Assembly (NCBI RefSeq): GCF_024347535.1
Contig: NZ_AP025497.1
Location: 62,001 to 126,000, forward strand
Direction: 5' to 3'
Length of the DNA stretch: 64,000 nt
Source: Vibrio kanaloae
GTDB lineage: Bacteria > Pseudomonadota > Gammaproteobacteria > Enterobacterales > Vibrionaceae
In this document: positions 23,785-32,663 of the stretch, piece by piece
How the letters are laid out: every line of letters starts with the position of its first letter
Position numbering within the stretch: position 1 is the first letter of the stretch
Program-made: the position numbers and the translations under genes
Notes under the pieces: generated by a model
What the model saw: the letters and a program-made list of their open reading frames with translations, nothing else
Databases searched by the model: none
Told to the model about the DNA's origin: nothing

Positions 23785-24483
23785 TTGTCTTACGTTGAAG
23801 CCGATGCACTCACCGCAGAAGTGGTCGCGGAATATTTACGTGATAACCCAGATTTTTTTCAAGATAGGAAAGGTTTGGTTGATCGCCTTGCTATCAATAA
23901 TGTTGAGCAGGGCGCTGTTTCCTTAGTTGAAGTCCAGCTAAAACGACAACGTCATAGAATTGAAGAGCTCGAAGAAGAGATCACTGGCTTGATGTCGCTG
24001 GCGGCGAATAACGATAAAACTTTCTATGAGTTTATGGATCTTCAAGTCCAAGTACTGAAGTGCAACGACTTTATGCAGGTGATAAAAGCCGTTGAACAAA
24101 AAGCGTTAGATCTTGGGCTTAAGGCTCATGTTCGAATTCTTTCGCAATCTGGCTTTTATCAGTTGAGTGCTGAGGGTTACTCTAAGTTTTCGCTTAACCA
24201 CTTCAACGGCAAAGATGCTTATCTAGGGCGCTTGAGAAAAGCCGACAGACACGATTTGTTTGGTGATTATCCAGTTCCAGAGCTAGGCTCTTATGTAGTA
24301 CTACCACTTACTAAGCAGTCTCCGTTGGGGTTGCTCGCCTTTTCTAGTGAAGATGGTGGTCATTTCCAACCGTATATGGATACGCTATTTTTACGCCATT
24401 TAGCGCTTGTCGTTGCGCATTTAGCGGACACCTTACCTTGGCAGATAAATAATGAGCCTAGAGCCCAAAGCACCTCTTCCTAA
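23785..24483 (+). CDS. DUF484 family protein (YigA)
   Basis: 232 residues with the DUF484 start (AEVVAEYLRDNPDFFQDRKGLVDRL split here by my reading) followed by a coiled-coil stretch (RQRHRIEELEEEITGLM) and a GAF-like C-terminal half. The gene is regularly found between dapF and xerC; its function is unknown. It begins at TTG with AAGGA upstream and overlaps xerC by 32 bases, so the two are translated together. Confidence 0.9.
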   Translation: MSYVEADALTAEVVAEYLRDNPDFFQDRKGLVDRLAINNVEQGAVSLVEVQLKRQRHRIEELEEEITGLMSLAANNDKTFYEFMDLQVQVLKCNDFMQVIKAVEQKALDLGLKAHVRILSQSGFYQLSAEGYSKFSLNHFNGKDAYLGRLRKADRHDLFGDYPVPELGSYVVLPLTKQSPLGLLAFSSEDGGHFQPYMDTLFLRHLALVVAHLADTLPWQINNEPRAQSTSS

Positions 24484-25384
24484 TCGTCTTCAAACTCCAC
24501 TTTCTCGCTTTTATGAGTACCTTAGAAGCGAGAAGGGGCTTAGCCTACACACTCAACGTAATTACAAACAACAGCTTGAAACTATGGCCGCACACTTGGT
24601 CACCCTCGGGCTGAAAGATTGGGGGCAAGTGGACGCGGCGTGGGTAAGACAACTTGCTAGCAAAGGCATGCGTGAAGGTATGAAAGCGAGCAGTATTGCA
24701 ACACGCTTGTCTTCACTGCGTAGCTTCTTTGATTTCCTTGTGTTGCGTGGCGAAATGACCGCCAACCCTGCCAAAGGGGTCTCGGCACCTCGCAAGCAGC
24801 GTCCTTTACCTAAAAACCTCGATGTCGACGAGGTTGGTCAGTTGCTTGAAGTAAGTGGAGACGACCCATTATCGATTCGTGACCGAGCTATGATGGAAGT
24901 AATGTATGGTGCGGGGTTACGATTGGCGGAGTTGGTCAGCATCAATCTAAAAGATGTGTTGGGTCGACAGGGTGAGATTCGCGTGGTTGGTAAAGGCGAC
25001 AAAGAACGCAAAGCGCCTTTTTCTGGTTTGGCTAAAGAGTGGGTCGACAAATGGTTAAAAGTACGCGGTGACTTAGCTTCACCAGGTGAAAACGCTTTGT
25101 TTGTCTCTAAGTTAGGAACGCGCATCTCTCACCGTAGTGTACAAAAACGTATGGAAGATTGGGGTAAGAAGCAATCTGTAGCGAGCCACATAAGCCCTCA
25201 TAAACTTCGCCACTCGTTTGCAACGCATGTGCTTGAGTCTAGCCAGAACCTTAGAGCTGTCCAAGAACTGTTGGGGCACGAAAATATCTCGACTACTCAA
25301 GTGTATACCCACTTAGACTTCCAACACTTAGCCCAAGCGTACGATCAAGCTCACCCAAGAGCACGTAAGAAGAACAAAGGTTAG
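24452..25384 (+). CDS. xerC: Tyrosine recombinase XerC
   Basis: With XerD, resolves chromosome dimers at dif. 310 residues with an N-terminal SAM-like DNA-binding domain and the catalytic domain: Arg in YGAGLRLAEL, HKLRHSFATH, LLGHENISTTQ and nucleophile Tyr285 in TQVYTHLDF. The overlap with the DUF484 gene and the neighbouring yigB match E. coli order. Confidence 0.96.
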   Translation: MSLEPKAPLPNRLQTPLSRFYEYLRSEKGLSLHTQRNYKQQLETMAAHLVTLGLKDWGQVDAAWVRQLASKGMREGMKASSIATRLSSLRSFFDFLVLRGEMTANPAKGVSAPRKQRPLPKNLDVDEVGQLLEVSGDDPLSIRDRAMMEVMYGAGLRLAELVSINLKDVLGRQGEIRVVGKGDKERKAPFSGLAKEWVDKWLKVRGDLASPGENALFVSKLGTRISHRSVQKRMEDWGKKQSVASHISPHKLRHSFATHVLESSQNLRAVQELLGHENISTTQVYTHLDFQHLAQAYDQAHPRARKKNKG

Positions 25385-25397
25385 ATAAGGGTTTACT

Positions 25398-26114
25398 ATG
25401 CGAATTTATCGAGGGTTAAAGACCATCAAAGCGATGACCTTTGACTTGGATGACACCTTGTATGATAACTGGCCTGTGATAATGAAAGTAGAAAAAGAGA
25501 TGGCGCAATGGTTGAATCAAAAACATCCGGTGTCGGCTTCTTTATCACAAGAAGAGTGGCAGGGGGTGAAACAACAGGTCGCTGCTGAAAACCCCAATTT
25601 AAAGCACGATGTCACCGTATGGCGCGAGACTCAGATTAAGGTCGGCTTACTGCAGTTGGGTTATTCACAGCAGCAAGCAGAGCAGGCGGCTCGTGAAGGC
25701 ATCGAACATGCATTATGGCTACGTAATCAAGTCGATGTCCCTCAAGAAACGCATCGAGTGATGACAGAACTTAGTCAACGTATTCCTTTGGTTGCGATTA
25801 CTAATGGTAATGTGGATCCTCATCAAATCGGTTTGGGCCAGTACTTTCAACGAATCCTTAAAGCTGGCCCTGATGGCAGAGCTAAACCCTACCCAGATAT
25901 GTTTGATAAAGCCCAACGAGACTTAGCGTGTGATGCTGAGAACATTCTTCATGTTGGCGATCATCTTAGAACCGACGTCTACGGTGCGAAGCGAAGTGGT
26001 TTCCAAGCATGCTGGTTTAATGACATTGGTTCCAGTTTATACCTATCTCCTAAGGCAAGAGTGCTACCTGATGTTGAAATAGACCAACTTAGCGATCTCG
26101 TGCGACTTATTTAA
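25398..26114 (+). CDS. yigB: HAD-family phosphatase YigB
   Basis: HAD hydrolase of 238 residues. Motif I is FDLDDTLYDN, motif II ITNGN, motif III and IV LHVGDHLRTDVYGA. E. coli YigB dephosphorylates FMN and the riboflavin intermediate 5-amino-6-ribitylamino-uracil phosphate, so a riboflavin role is likely. It follows xerC by 13 bases. Confidence 0.93.
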   Translation: MRIYRGLKTIKAMTFDLDDTLYDNWPVIMKVEKEMAQWLNQKHPVSASLSQEEWQGVKQQVAAENPNLKHDVTVWRETQIKVGLLQLGYSQQQAEQAAREGIEHALWLRNQVDVPQETHRVMTELSQRIPLVAITNGNVDPHQIGLGQYFQRILKAGPDGRAKPYPDMFDKAQRDLACDAENILHVGDHLRTDVYGAKRSGFQACWFNDIGSSLYLSPKARVLPDVEIDQLSDLVRLI

Positions 26115-26148
26115 CCGCTACTGTAAGCTCATTACGCCGCATTTATAA

Positions 26149-26178
26149 TTTGAATAGCTAGATTAGTCGCTATTCAAA
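26149..26178. other. Perfect ten-base inverted repeat
   Basis: TTTGAATAGC / GCTATTCAAA with a ten-base loop between yigB and the FIST-GGDEF-EAL gene. No T-run follows on the plus strand, so it may be an operator or a weak terminator. Confidence 0.5.
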
Positions 26179-26274
26179 CTTGGTTTAGACTAGAATTATT
26201 GGTGCGGCGTTATTCGCGATTCATTTCAGTCATAGCAGGTTATTCACTTTACTCGATTTGGAACAAGGGTTGGC

Positions 26275-28773
26275 ATGCAAACATTTACATTTCTCGCACA
26301 TACTGAGGAGTTATTCAAATCTCAATTCGATCAGCGAGAGTGGTGTGACAATAAGCAATACCTTATTCAACTTTTCTCAGATCAATCCTCTGATGTTGCT
26401 CGTGGTATTGCGAGTGTCGCCTTAAATCATTTAAACCGTGCCACTTTAATCGGGCAGAGTGCTCGTCATGTGATCTGTGATAACACTCTCAAGAGTGCAT
26501 GTACCTTAGTCATTATCAGTGAATTTAACGAAACAAATTTAACCTCTACCGTTCAGCTTTTTACGGGCAACCTCAATCATGACAGCCAAGTACTGGCTTC
26601 CCAGTTGGATCTATCTAAAGATACCAAAGCGGTGATAAGCCTGTGCGATCAGATTGAAGGTCGCGATTACCCTATCTATAGTGCTTTTGAAAACCTACCT
26701 TACGTATTCCCCATTGCTGGTGGGTTGTGTCAGGAAAGCGAATTTGGGCGTTGGGTTTTACATAACGAACAGACCTACCAACACGCTTGTGTAGCAGTGG
26801 CTTTGACTAACCCCAAACTGAAGGTGTGGTCGGATGCGTACTCTGAGTGGAATCCGATTGGGGTAAAATTGAGAGTGACTCACGCGGTGGGAAACCGCTT
26901 ATATTCGCTGAATGACAAACCAGCTATCGACGTTTTCAAATATTATCTTGCTGATGGAAAAGACCTGCCTTTCAGCCAGTTGATGAGTTTTCCGCTCTAT
27001 CGAGAGTTAGGCAGAAAGAAGGAGATCTCGACACCGCGGCGCATTAATGATGATGGCAGTATTGAGTTTGATAGCCCTTGGCATACCGGAGAGGAAGCGC
27101 AGTTTTGTTATAATCACCCATCTTTGAGCGCAGAAAAAGTTCGTCATGGTGCGGAGGTGCTAGCTATGCATCAACCTGAATCTGTGATCATTTATAACTG
27201 TGTCTCTCGGTTGGAATTTATTGATAGTAAGCTTGAGTTGAAGCCATTTGAGGGGATAGTGGATGCGTGCGGTGCATACTGTATGGGGGAGTTATATCGT
27301 AATGAAGATCGCCCAGAGATACTTCACCACAGCCTCACCTACATTGCGATGCGCGAGTCGGACGAAATCAAAGAGTTTCACAGTGAAGATTTTCAGTGTG
27401 GCTCAACGGTGTCGCCACTGCTTAATCTTGTCAGAAACGCAGTCGCCGATCTCGATAGCGTGAACACACAGATGGAGAAAAAACTTCACCTACAGGCTCG
27501 AAAATTAACGGAAAGCTATCGGATTGATTCTCGTACTGGCTTACCGAATCGTATTGTATTAAAAGAACGCCTCAATACGATTACTCTCACTGAACATTTG
27601 CTGACACTCAAGTTAACCAACTTTCATCAGGTTAACGAAAAATATGGTTACCAAGTAGGGGACCAGTTGTTACTCGATTTGTCCAATCACTTTGTTGAGC
27701 GATTGCAGCTTCGTGTGGGTAAGGCGTCTCAATTAAAAGTAGAACTTTTCAGTATTGGGGTTGGCGAATGGGCGATCATCTTTAATGCGAGTGTTGATAG
27801 CGTGAAGATAGAGCAAGGTTTCATTGAATTTGCTGATGATATTGAACACATTAATTTTGAGCCGTATGGATTAACCGATATTGATTACCTGTCGGTTTCT
27901 CTGTGTGGTGGTTTCGCCAGTCGTTGCGACTTCTTAACCGACACGGGCGATGATATTTTGTTAAAAGCGATTGAGGCTCGACGTTATGGGGTGCGTAATA
28001 ATACTCATATTACTAATGCCAAAGACATTCAAGTCAGTGAAGAGGATCGTAAGGAACAACTAGGTTGGTTGAGTTGCGTAAGCCGAGCGATCTTAGATCA
28101 GAATATTATCACTTACTCACAACCTATTGTGGCATCGGGCACTCACGAAATGATTGGCCAAGAGTGTTTGGTCAGAATCATGGAATCAGATGGTACTATT
28201 GTCCCACCAGGTAAGTTTCTACCTATGATTGCTGATACGCATCTCTATACTCGACTTAGCCGACACATGATTAAGAACACAATAGGTTATATGGCGGATA
28301 AGCAGAGCCCGTTCTCGATCAACCTTTCCCCACAAGACTTGTTGAGTGATAAGACACTTGAGATTCTCGAGGCTGCCATCTGTGGCATCAACGATCCCAC
28401 GAGACTTGGTATAGAAGTTATCGAGTCAGAACAGATCAAAGATTATGGCCGAATGATTGAGGTGTGTGATCACTTCCGTGCTCTTGGGGCGAGAATCATT
28501 GTTGATGATTTTGGTTCTGGTTATTCCAACATTGATGAGATCATCAAGCTTGAACCACAGATTATTAAGCTCGACGGTAGCCTGATTCGTAATATCGATA
28601 AAGATAAGAAGCAACGTAAGATAGCTCAACAACTCGTCAGCCTTTGTCATATCTTAAACGCTAAGACGGTAGCGGAGTTCGTACATAATGAACAGGTATG
28701 TCGAATAGCAGAGGAGATGGGGGTTGATTACTTGCAGGGTTACCACTTTGGTGAACCCCAGCGTCTTTTTTGA
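26275..28773 (+). CDS. FIST sensor protein with degenerate GGDEF and EAL domains
   Basis: 832 residues. The N-terminal 360 or so match the FIST ligand-binding domains (FIST_N and FIST_C), thought to sense small molecules such as amino acids. A GGDEF domain starts near residue 416 (TGLPNR), but its signature reads GVGEW (about 495), so cyclase activity is unlikely. The EAL domain has QECLVR (near 628), SINLS, VIESEQ, VDDFGSGYSN (about 742), IKLDGS and AEFVHNEQ, so the metal and catalytic residues look present. Most likely a cytoplasmic c-di-GMP phosphodiesterase controlled by a FIST ligand. No membrane segment was seen. Confidence 0.9.
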   Translation: MQTFTFLAHTEELFKSQFDQREWCDNKQYLIQLFSDQSSDVARGIASVALNHLNRATLIGQSARHVICDNTLKSACTLVIISEFNETNLTSTVQLFTGNLNHDSQVLASQLDLSKDTKAVISLCDQIEGRDYPIYSAFENLPYVFPIAGGLCQESEFGRWVLHNEQTYQHACVAVALTNPKLKVWSDAYSEWNPIGVKLRVTHAVGNRLYSLNDKPAIDVFKYYLADGKDLPFSQLMSFPLYRELGRKKEISTPRRINDDGSIEFDSPWHTGEEAQFCYNHPSLSAEKVRHGAEVLAMHQPESVIIYNCVSRLEFIDSKLELKPFEGIVDACGAYCMGELYRNEDRPEILHHSLTYIAMRESDEIKEFHSEDFQCGSTVSPLLNLVRNAVADLDSVNTQMEKKLHLQARKLTESYRIDSRTGLPNRIVLKERLNTITLTEHLLTLKLTNFHQVNEKYGYQVGDQLLLDLSNHFVERLQLRVGKASQLKVELFSIGVGEWAIIFNASVDSVKIEQGFIEFADDIEHINFEPYGLTDIDYLSVSLCGGFASRCDFLTDTGDDILLKAIEARRYGVRNNTHITNAKDIQVSEEDRKEQLGWLSCVSRAILDQNIITYSQPIVASGTHEMIGQECLVRIMESDGTIVPPGKFLPMIADTHLYTRLSRHMIKNTIGYMADKQSPFSINLSPQDLLSDKTLEILEAAICGINDPTRLGIEVIESEQIKDYGRMIEVCDHFRALGARIIVDDFGSGYSNIDEIIKLEPQIIKLDGSLIRNIDKDKKQRKIAQQLVSLCHILNAKTVAEFVHNEQVCRIAEEMGVDYLQGYHFGEPQRLF

Positions 28774-28796
28774 TGAGGGCGATTGACGTAGTAGAT

Positions 28797-28812
28797 CGTT
28801 TCACGTGAAACA
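28797..28812. other. parS centromere site
   Basis: CGTTTCACGTGAAACA fits the ParB consensus NGTTNCACGTGAAACN used by chromosome 1 ParB of vibrios and by many other bacteria. It lies in the intergenic gap after the FIST-GGDEF-EAL gene. ParB loads here and spreads to help segregate the origin region. Confidence 0.9.
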
Positions 28813-28842
28813 ATAATTGGTTAATAGATTAAAGTACGATGT

Positions 28843-28872
28843 AAAAAGGGTGAGCTTATGGCTCACCCTTTT
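28843..28872. terminator. Bidirectional terminator downstream of tapT-like gene
   Basis: AAAAGGGTGAGC / GCTCACCCTTTT stem between two convergent genes. Confidence 0.85.
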
Positions 28873-28907
28873 GGATTACGCTATTTATCTCAAGCCTCTG
28901 TACTTAA

Positions 28908-29504
28908 CTATTTGAGTGAGTGACCACATTTATCCGCTTGGAATACTTTGAGATAATGTTGATAGTAATCGTCAATCAGTCTTGCAGGCTCTTCTTCACC
29001 TAATGCTTTGAATAGTTCGACACCCACCTCACAGGTACACAGATGACCACTGTCTTGATTGCGGCGTAGGGTATAGGAAGATTCACTCGTAATATCGAGA
29101 TGAACCTGAGGAATGTTTTTTAACCACGGGCTCTTGTTGAGCATCTTCTTCGCTTCTTGCCATGTGCCATCCAAGATGATGAACAACGGTTTTCGGTCAT
29201 TCGTTTCGTTCAATACCGCTTGCTGACACTCCATACTCTTTTCACTTGGGAACAACAGAAAAGGTTGTAGCGTGTTATCGTCAAGCAATGATATTAAATC
29301 AGCTGGCGGTGTTTTCCTTTGCCACACGAATGACTCGCACTGCTCAAGCGATTGTTGCAGCAGCTTCCCGGTATTGGTGTCGCGTGATAGTTCATTCTCA
29401 TGAGTGAGCAGTACCAGAGCGATTTGGCTTTCAACACTAGGTATCAGGTGACAAATACATTGGTGAGTGAAGCCACAACTAGGGCAAGCTTGTTGGTTAC
29501 TCAT
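28908..29504 (-). CDS. DTW-domain tRNA aminocarboxypropyltransferase
   Basis: 198-residue DTW-domain protein. An N-terminal zinc-type cysteine set (CPSCGFTHQCICH) precedes the DTW signature ILDGTWQEAKKM and the YTLRRNQDSGHLCTCE segment. Homologues TapT and TuaA make acp3U in tRNA from SAM. The match to TapT (YfiP) is by family; which tRNA position is modified cannot be told. It starts two bases after the stop of the upstream lipoprotein gene, so the two are probably cotranscribed. Confidence 0.87.
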   Translation of the reverse strand: MSNQQACPSCGFTHQCICHLIPSVESQIALVLLTHENELSRDTNTGKLLQQSLEQCESFVWQRKTPPADLISLLDDNTLQPFLLFPSEKSMECQQAVLNETNDRKPLFIILDGTWQEAKKMLNKSPWLKNIPQVHLDITSESSYTLRRNQDSGHLCTCEVGVELFKALGEEEPARLIDDYYQHYLKVFQADKCGHSLK

Positions 29505-29506
29505 GT

Positions 29507-31051
29507 TTACAGCTTGACTCCACTTTGTGCGGGTGAGACGCCATCAGCAAATAACACCACGTCGCTGATATTAGCATCATCGGCGACTGGCGCGACGCTT
29601 GGGTTGAGTGGGTAGCTCACACCAGTGTAAGACAGTACATGTTTTGCAGGTGTTGCTCCGCCGCCGCTGACATTGAAGATCAGATCATGCCAATCGTGGT
29701 TTTGTGATTTACCTAAGCGTATGTCGCCCTTAACCAATGTCACTCGGCTATTGAAGCGCCAGTTATCTTGATGATTCTCAAAAATAAGCAGTGTACAGCC
29801 ACCAGAGCCACACCAATCGAGCTGGGCAAACAGTTCTTCTTTACCATCGCCATTTAAGTCGTAGGTTAACCAGCGGTACTTAGTATTGTCTGGTGAGGTG
29901 TTATTGATCTTAAAGTATTCGCGGATCGCTTGGTCGACTTTTGGATCAAGTTGATCACTCGAATTAATCTGCTTTGCAGCTAGATCAACGTTTGTGGTCG
30001 CGTTCACTTGCGCCTGCTTGCTTTTGGCTTCAAACAATACCAACCCACCATTGGCAATCGGGTAGACGACATTGCCTACTTTCTCTTTCTCAGCGACCAG
30101 CTTGCCGTTATCGAGCGTGAAGATACGCTCTGAGATCAGGTATTGCTGCTGGTGGCGAGTCATCACAACTTGAACCTGATTTTGGTTGAGTTGCTGCCAG
30201 AAGCCTTGTTCAACAATCGAAGGGTCACCATTGCTGTACGAGTAAGTCGTGATTGCGCTGTGGTCATCGTTGAGTTCTAGGTTGATAGAGAACCCTGAGT
30301 TTTGGGTTGAGCTTGCGAAGTAGAGTCCGCTCCAGTCTAGCGTAGGATCTTGGTTAGATACTGTTGCACAGCCGTTGTACTTGCTGTCATTAAGATTGAG
30401 TTTCGCTTCCCAGCCATAGATAGAGTCACTCATGCCATCGCTACAGCTCTCTTTCTTAAGATTTAGCTCGCCTTGCGCTGATTGACCTTCTAGTTGGTAG
30501 TCACGAGTGCTTGGTGTAGTGCGGCTTGATTCGATATTGAGTCGCTGTGGCTGTTCGCCCATTTTAGTGTATTTGAGTTGGTCTTTATCAAAGGTCGCAG
30601 ACCAGAATGGTTCATTGCCGAACACATGAGTAGAGCGCAAGGGTTGGTCACAGCGATCAGGGTTCTCTGCGGTTAGGATATTGACTTGGTCAACCACGAA
30701 GCGCGCGGTGAAGTCGGCATTATATCCAGTTTGGCTTGGTACCGTTAGGTGGCCGATGAGCTCACCATACAAGGCTTGATAAGGTCTGGTTGCTAAGCCT
30801 TGCGCTTCAAGTGCCAACGCTGGCGATAAATCTAACCAGTATTGTTGCTGGCTACCGCAAGGGGTGAAGGTTCGGCTCTCATGGCCAACCACAACCTGAC
30901 CACGCATGATGAAGGTTTGCGGTTGAATGCTGAGTGGCTCATCCAAGATTGCTGGTGGAACTTCAGGTTGTTGCGGCGTATCTGGCGCCGTTACACAACC
31001 TTGTAGCGCGAATGCGACTAGCCATGTCACTGGGTTTTTCATTACCTTCAT
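29507..31051 (-). CDS. COG3650-like lipoprotein of unknown function
   Basis: About 514 residues with a lipoprotein signal (lipobox LQGC). The central part holds VFGNEPFWSATFD, a motif shared with COG3650/META-type lipoproteins, followed by a second related segment and a C-terminal part (DLNGDGKEELFAQLDWCGSGGC) that recalls calcium-binding or FG-GAP-like repeats. The start at 31051 is preceded by GAGGAAG, preferred to 31072. It could be an envelope protein; no function is proposed. Only about 40 bases separate it from the divergent EVE gene. Confidence 0.78.
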   Translation of the reverse strand: MKVMKNPVTWLVAFALQGCVTAPDTPQQPEVPPAILDEPLSIQPQTFIMRGQVVVGHESRTFTPCGSQQQYWLDLSPALALEAQGLATRPYQALYGELIGHLTVPSQTGYNADFTARFVVDQVNILTAENPDRCDQPLRSTHVFGNEPFWSATFDKDQLKYTKMGEQPQRLNIESSRTTPSTRDYQLEGQSAQGELNLKKESCSDGMSDSIYGWEAKLNLNDSKYNGCATVSNQDPTLDWSGLYFASSTQNSGFSINLELNDDHSAITTYSYSNGDPSIVEQGFWQQLNQNQVQVVMTRHQQQYLISERIFTLDNGKLVAEKEKVGNVVYPIANGGLVLFEAKSKQAQVNATTNVDLAAKQINSSDQLDPKVDQAIREYFKINNTSPDNTKYRWLTYDLNGDGKEELFAQLDWCGSGGCTLLIFENHQDNWRFNSRVTLVKGDIRLGKSQNHDWHDLIFNVSGGGATPAKHVLSYTGVSYPLNPSVAPVADDANISDVVLFADGVSPAQSGVKL

Positions 31052-31090
31052 GTTATATCTTCCTCGAAGCAACCGTTAATTGGATTTATT

Positions 31091-31558
31091 ATGGCATATT
31101 GGTTATTTAAAACAGAACCCGACACCTTTTCTATTCAAACTCTTAGGGTACAAAAAACCTCTTGTTGGGAGGGGGTACGCAACTATCAGGCTCGAAACAT
31201 GATGCGAGATGACGTCAAACTTGGAGATCTGGTGATGATATACCATTCATCATGTAAAAAAGTTGGCGTAGCGGGGATCGCGAAAGTAACCAGAGAAGCC
31301 TACCCAGACCATTTTCAATTCGAGCCTGAGAGTGATTACTACGATCCTAAATCTTCACCAGACAACCCGCGCTGGATTATGGTGGATGTCGAGTTTGTGC
31401 GAGTAACCGAGCGATTGATTCCTTTAGCAACATTGAAAGCCATGCCAGAACTATCAGAGATGCCATTGGTTAAACGAGGTAATCGCTTGTCCATCATGCC
31501 TGTTACCGAGCAGGAGTGGCAGACTATTTTAAGTAAAGAAGTTCTCAGTTCTCGTTAA
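31091..31558 (+). CDS. EVE-domain protein
   Basis: 155 residues that fill one EVE domain (MAYWLFKTEPDTFSI, CWEGVRNYQARNMMRD, DLVMIYHSSCKKVGVAG). EVE domains are PUA-like and bind modified bases in DNA or RNA. The role in bacteria is largely unknown. Divergent from the lipoprotein gene. Confidence 0.92.
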   Translation: MAYWLFKTEPDTFSIQTLRVQKTSCWEGVRNYQARNMMRDDVKLGDLVMIYHSSCKKVGVAGIAKVTREAYPDHFQFEPESDYYDPKSSPDNPRWIMVDVEFVRVTERLIPLATLKAMPELSEMPLVKRGNRLSIMPVTEQEWQTILSKEVLSSR

Positions 31559-31587
31559 CGTTAGAGGAAGGTTTTAGCGTAAGGTTC

Positions 31588-31614
31588 AAAAAAGCAGCCA
31601 GTGGCTGCTTTTTT
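31588..31614. terminator. Bidirectional terminator, EVE gene and yigL
   Basis: AAAAAAGCAGCCA / TGGCTGCTTTTTT between convergent genes. Confidence 0.9.
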
Positions 31615-31649
31615 ATTTACTCAGATGGCTTCGATTAGACCTGTCTAGA

Positions 31650-32477
31650 TTAAAGCAGGTGTTTTTCTAAGTAGTGAGCAACCGCATCGTCTGCGTTGCT
31701 GCCAATCACTTCATTGTCTGGCAGGGCTTTCATCACTTTCTCATGCGATGTGCCCATGATCAGGCCTTTACCTGCCATAGCAAGCATCTCAGCATCATTC
31801 ATACCATCACCAAAGGCAATGCAGTTATCAAGTGTCAGGTTCAGAGATTTCGCGACAGCGTCTAACGCATGGCCTTTAGATACTTCTGCTGCCATCACTT
31901 CTAGACACCAAGGCGTTGAAAAAGCGATGTTCAGTTTGTCGCCAAACGTATCTCTTAGCTTTTGCTCAAACGTTACTAGGTATTCATGGTCTTGCTCTGG
32001 GTGTGTGAAGAAGACTTTCGCAATGCCGTCACTTGGTGCGTTGTCCGCTTCGAAGCGCTTGTAGCTAAAGCCAGACTCACTGTGAAATTTAGCGAGCATC
32101 TCATCTTCACGATCCAGCAACCAATCTTCATCCTGGTACATGTGAACAAAGATGTTTGGATCTTGGCGAACAATATCAATAACCGGTTGTACTAATTCCT
32201 GAGGCACGTTCTGGCTATACATTAGTTGATCATTCTGGTCGTGCACACGTGCACCGTTTGAAGTGATCATATAGGCCGGAATCCCAGCTATCTCACGAAT
32301 ACCTGCCACATCGACATGGTGGCGACCTGTTGCGAAGATAAAGGTATAACCTTGGTCGTGTAACTTCGTGAGTGTTTGTTTAGTAAAGTCGCTGAGCTGA
32401 TGATCAGGTGCTAGTAGCGTACCATCTAAATCGGAGGCAACAATTTTCACGGAATCTTTTAGTGCAGAAATAGTCAT
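31650..32477 (-). CDS. yigL: HAD phosphatase YigL (Cof type)
   Basis: 275-residue HAD IIB hydrolase. Motif I ASDLDGTLL, motif II TSNGA, motif III and IV FGDGMNDAEMLAMAG. E. coli YigL dephosphorylates pyridoxal phosphate and sugar phosphates. The assignment to YigL is supported by the neighbouring pldB and rhtB-like genes, the same trio as in E. coli. Confidence 0.88.
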   Translation of the reverse strand: MTISALKDSVKIVASDLDGTLLAPDHQLSDFTKQTLTKLHDQGYTFIFATGRHHVDVAGIREIAGIPAYMITSNGARVHDQNDQLMYSQNVPQELVQPVIDIVRQDPNIFVHMYQDEDWLLDREDEMLAKFHSESGFSYKRFEADNAPSDGIAKVFFTHPEQDHEYLVTFEQKLRDTFGDKLNIAFSTPWCLEVMAAEVSKGHALDAVAKSLNLTLDNCIAFGDGMNDAEMLAMAGKGLIMGTSHEKVMKALPDNEVIGSNADDAVAHYLEKHLL

Positions 32478-32663
32478 TTAACCCTCATTGCAAAATGCTT
32501 AACCAATATTGTTACTAGCCAACGCTAGCATTGTTGTAACTACAATATCTTTAGCTAGAAATTGTATGCCAAATCTGCGCAAGAAAAGAGGGCAAAGCTC
32601 ACTTACTTCTCTTCCTCTTTAGCGCTTATCTTAGTTGTAATTAATCTCTCTTGGTGTGCTGAG

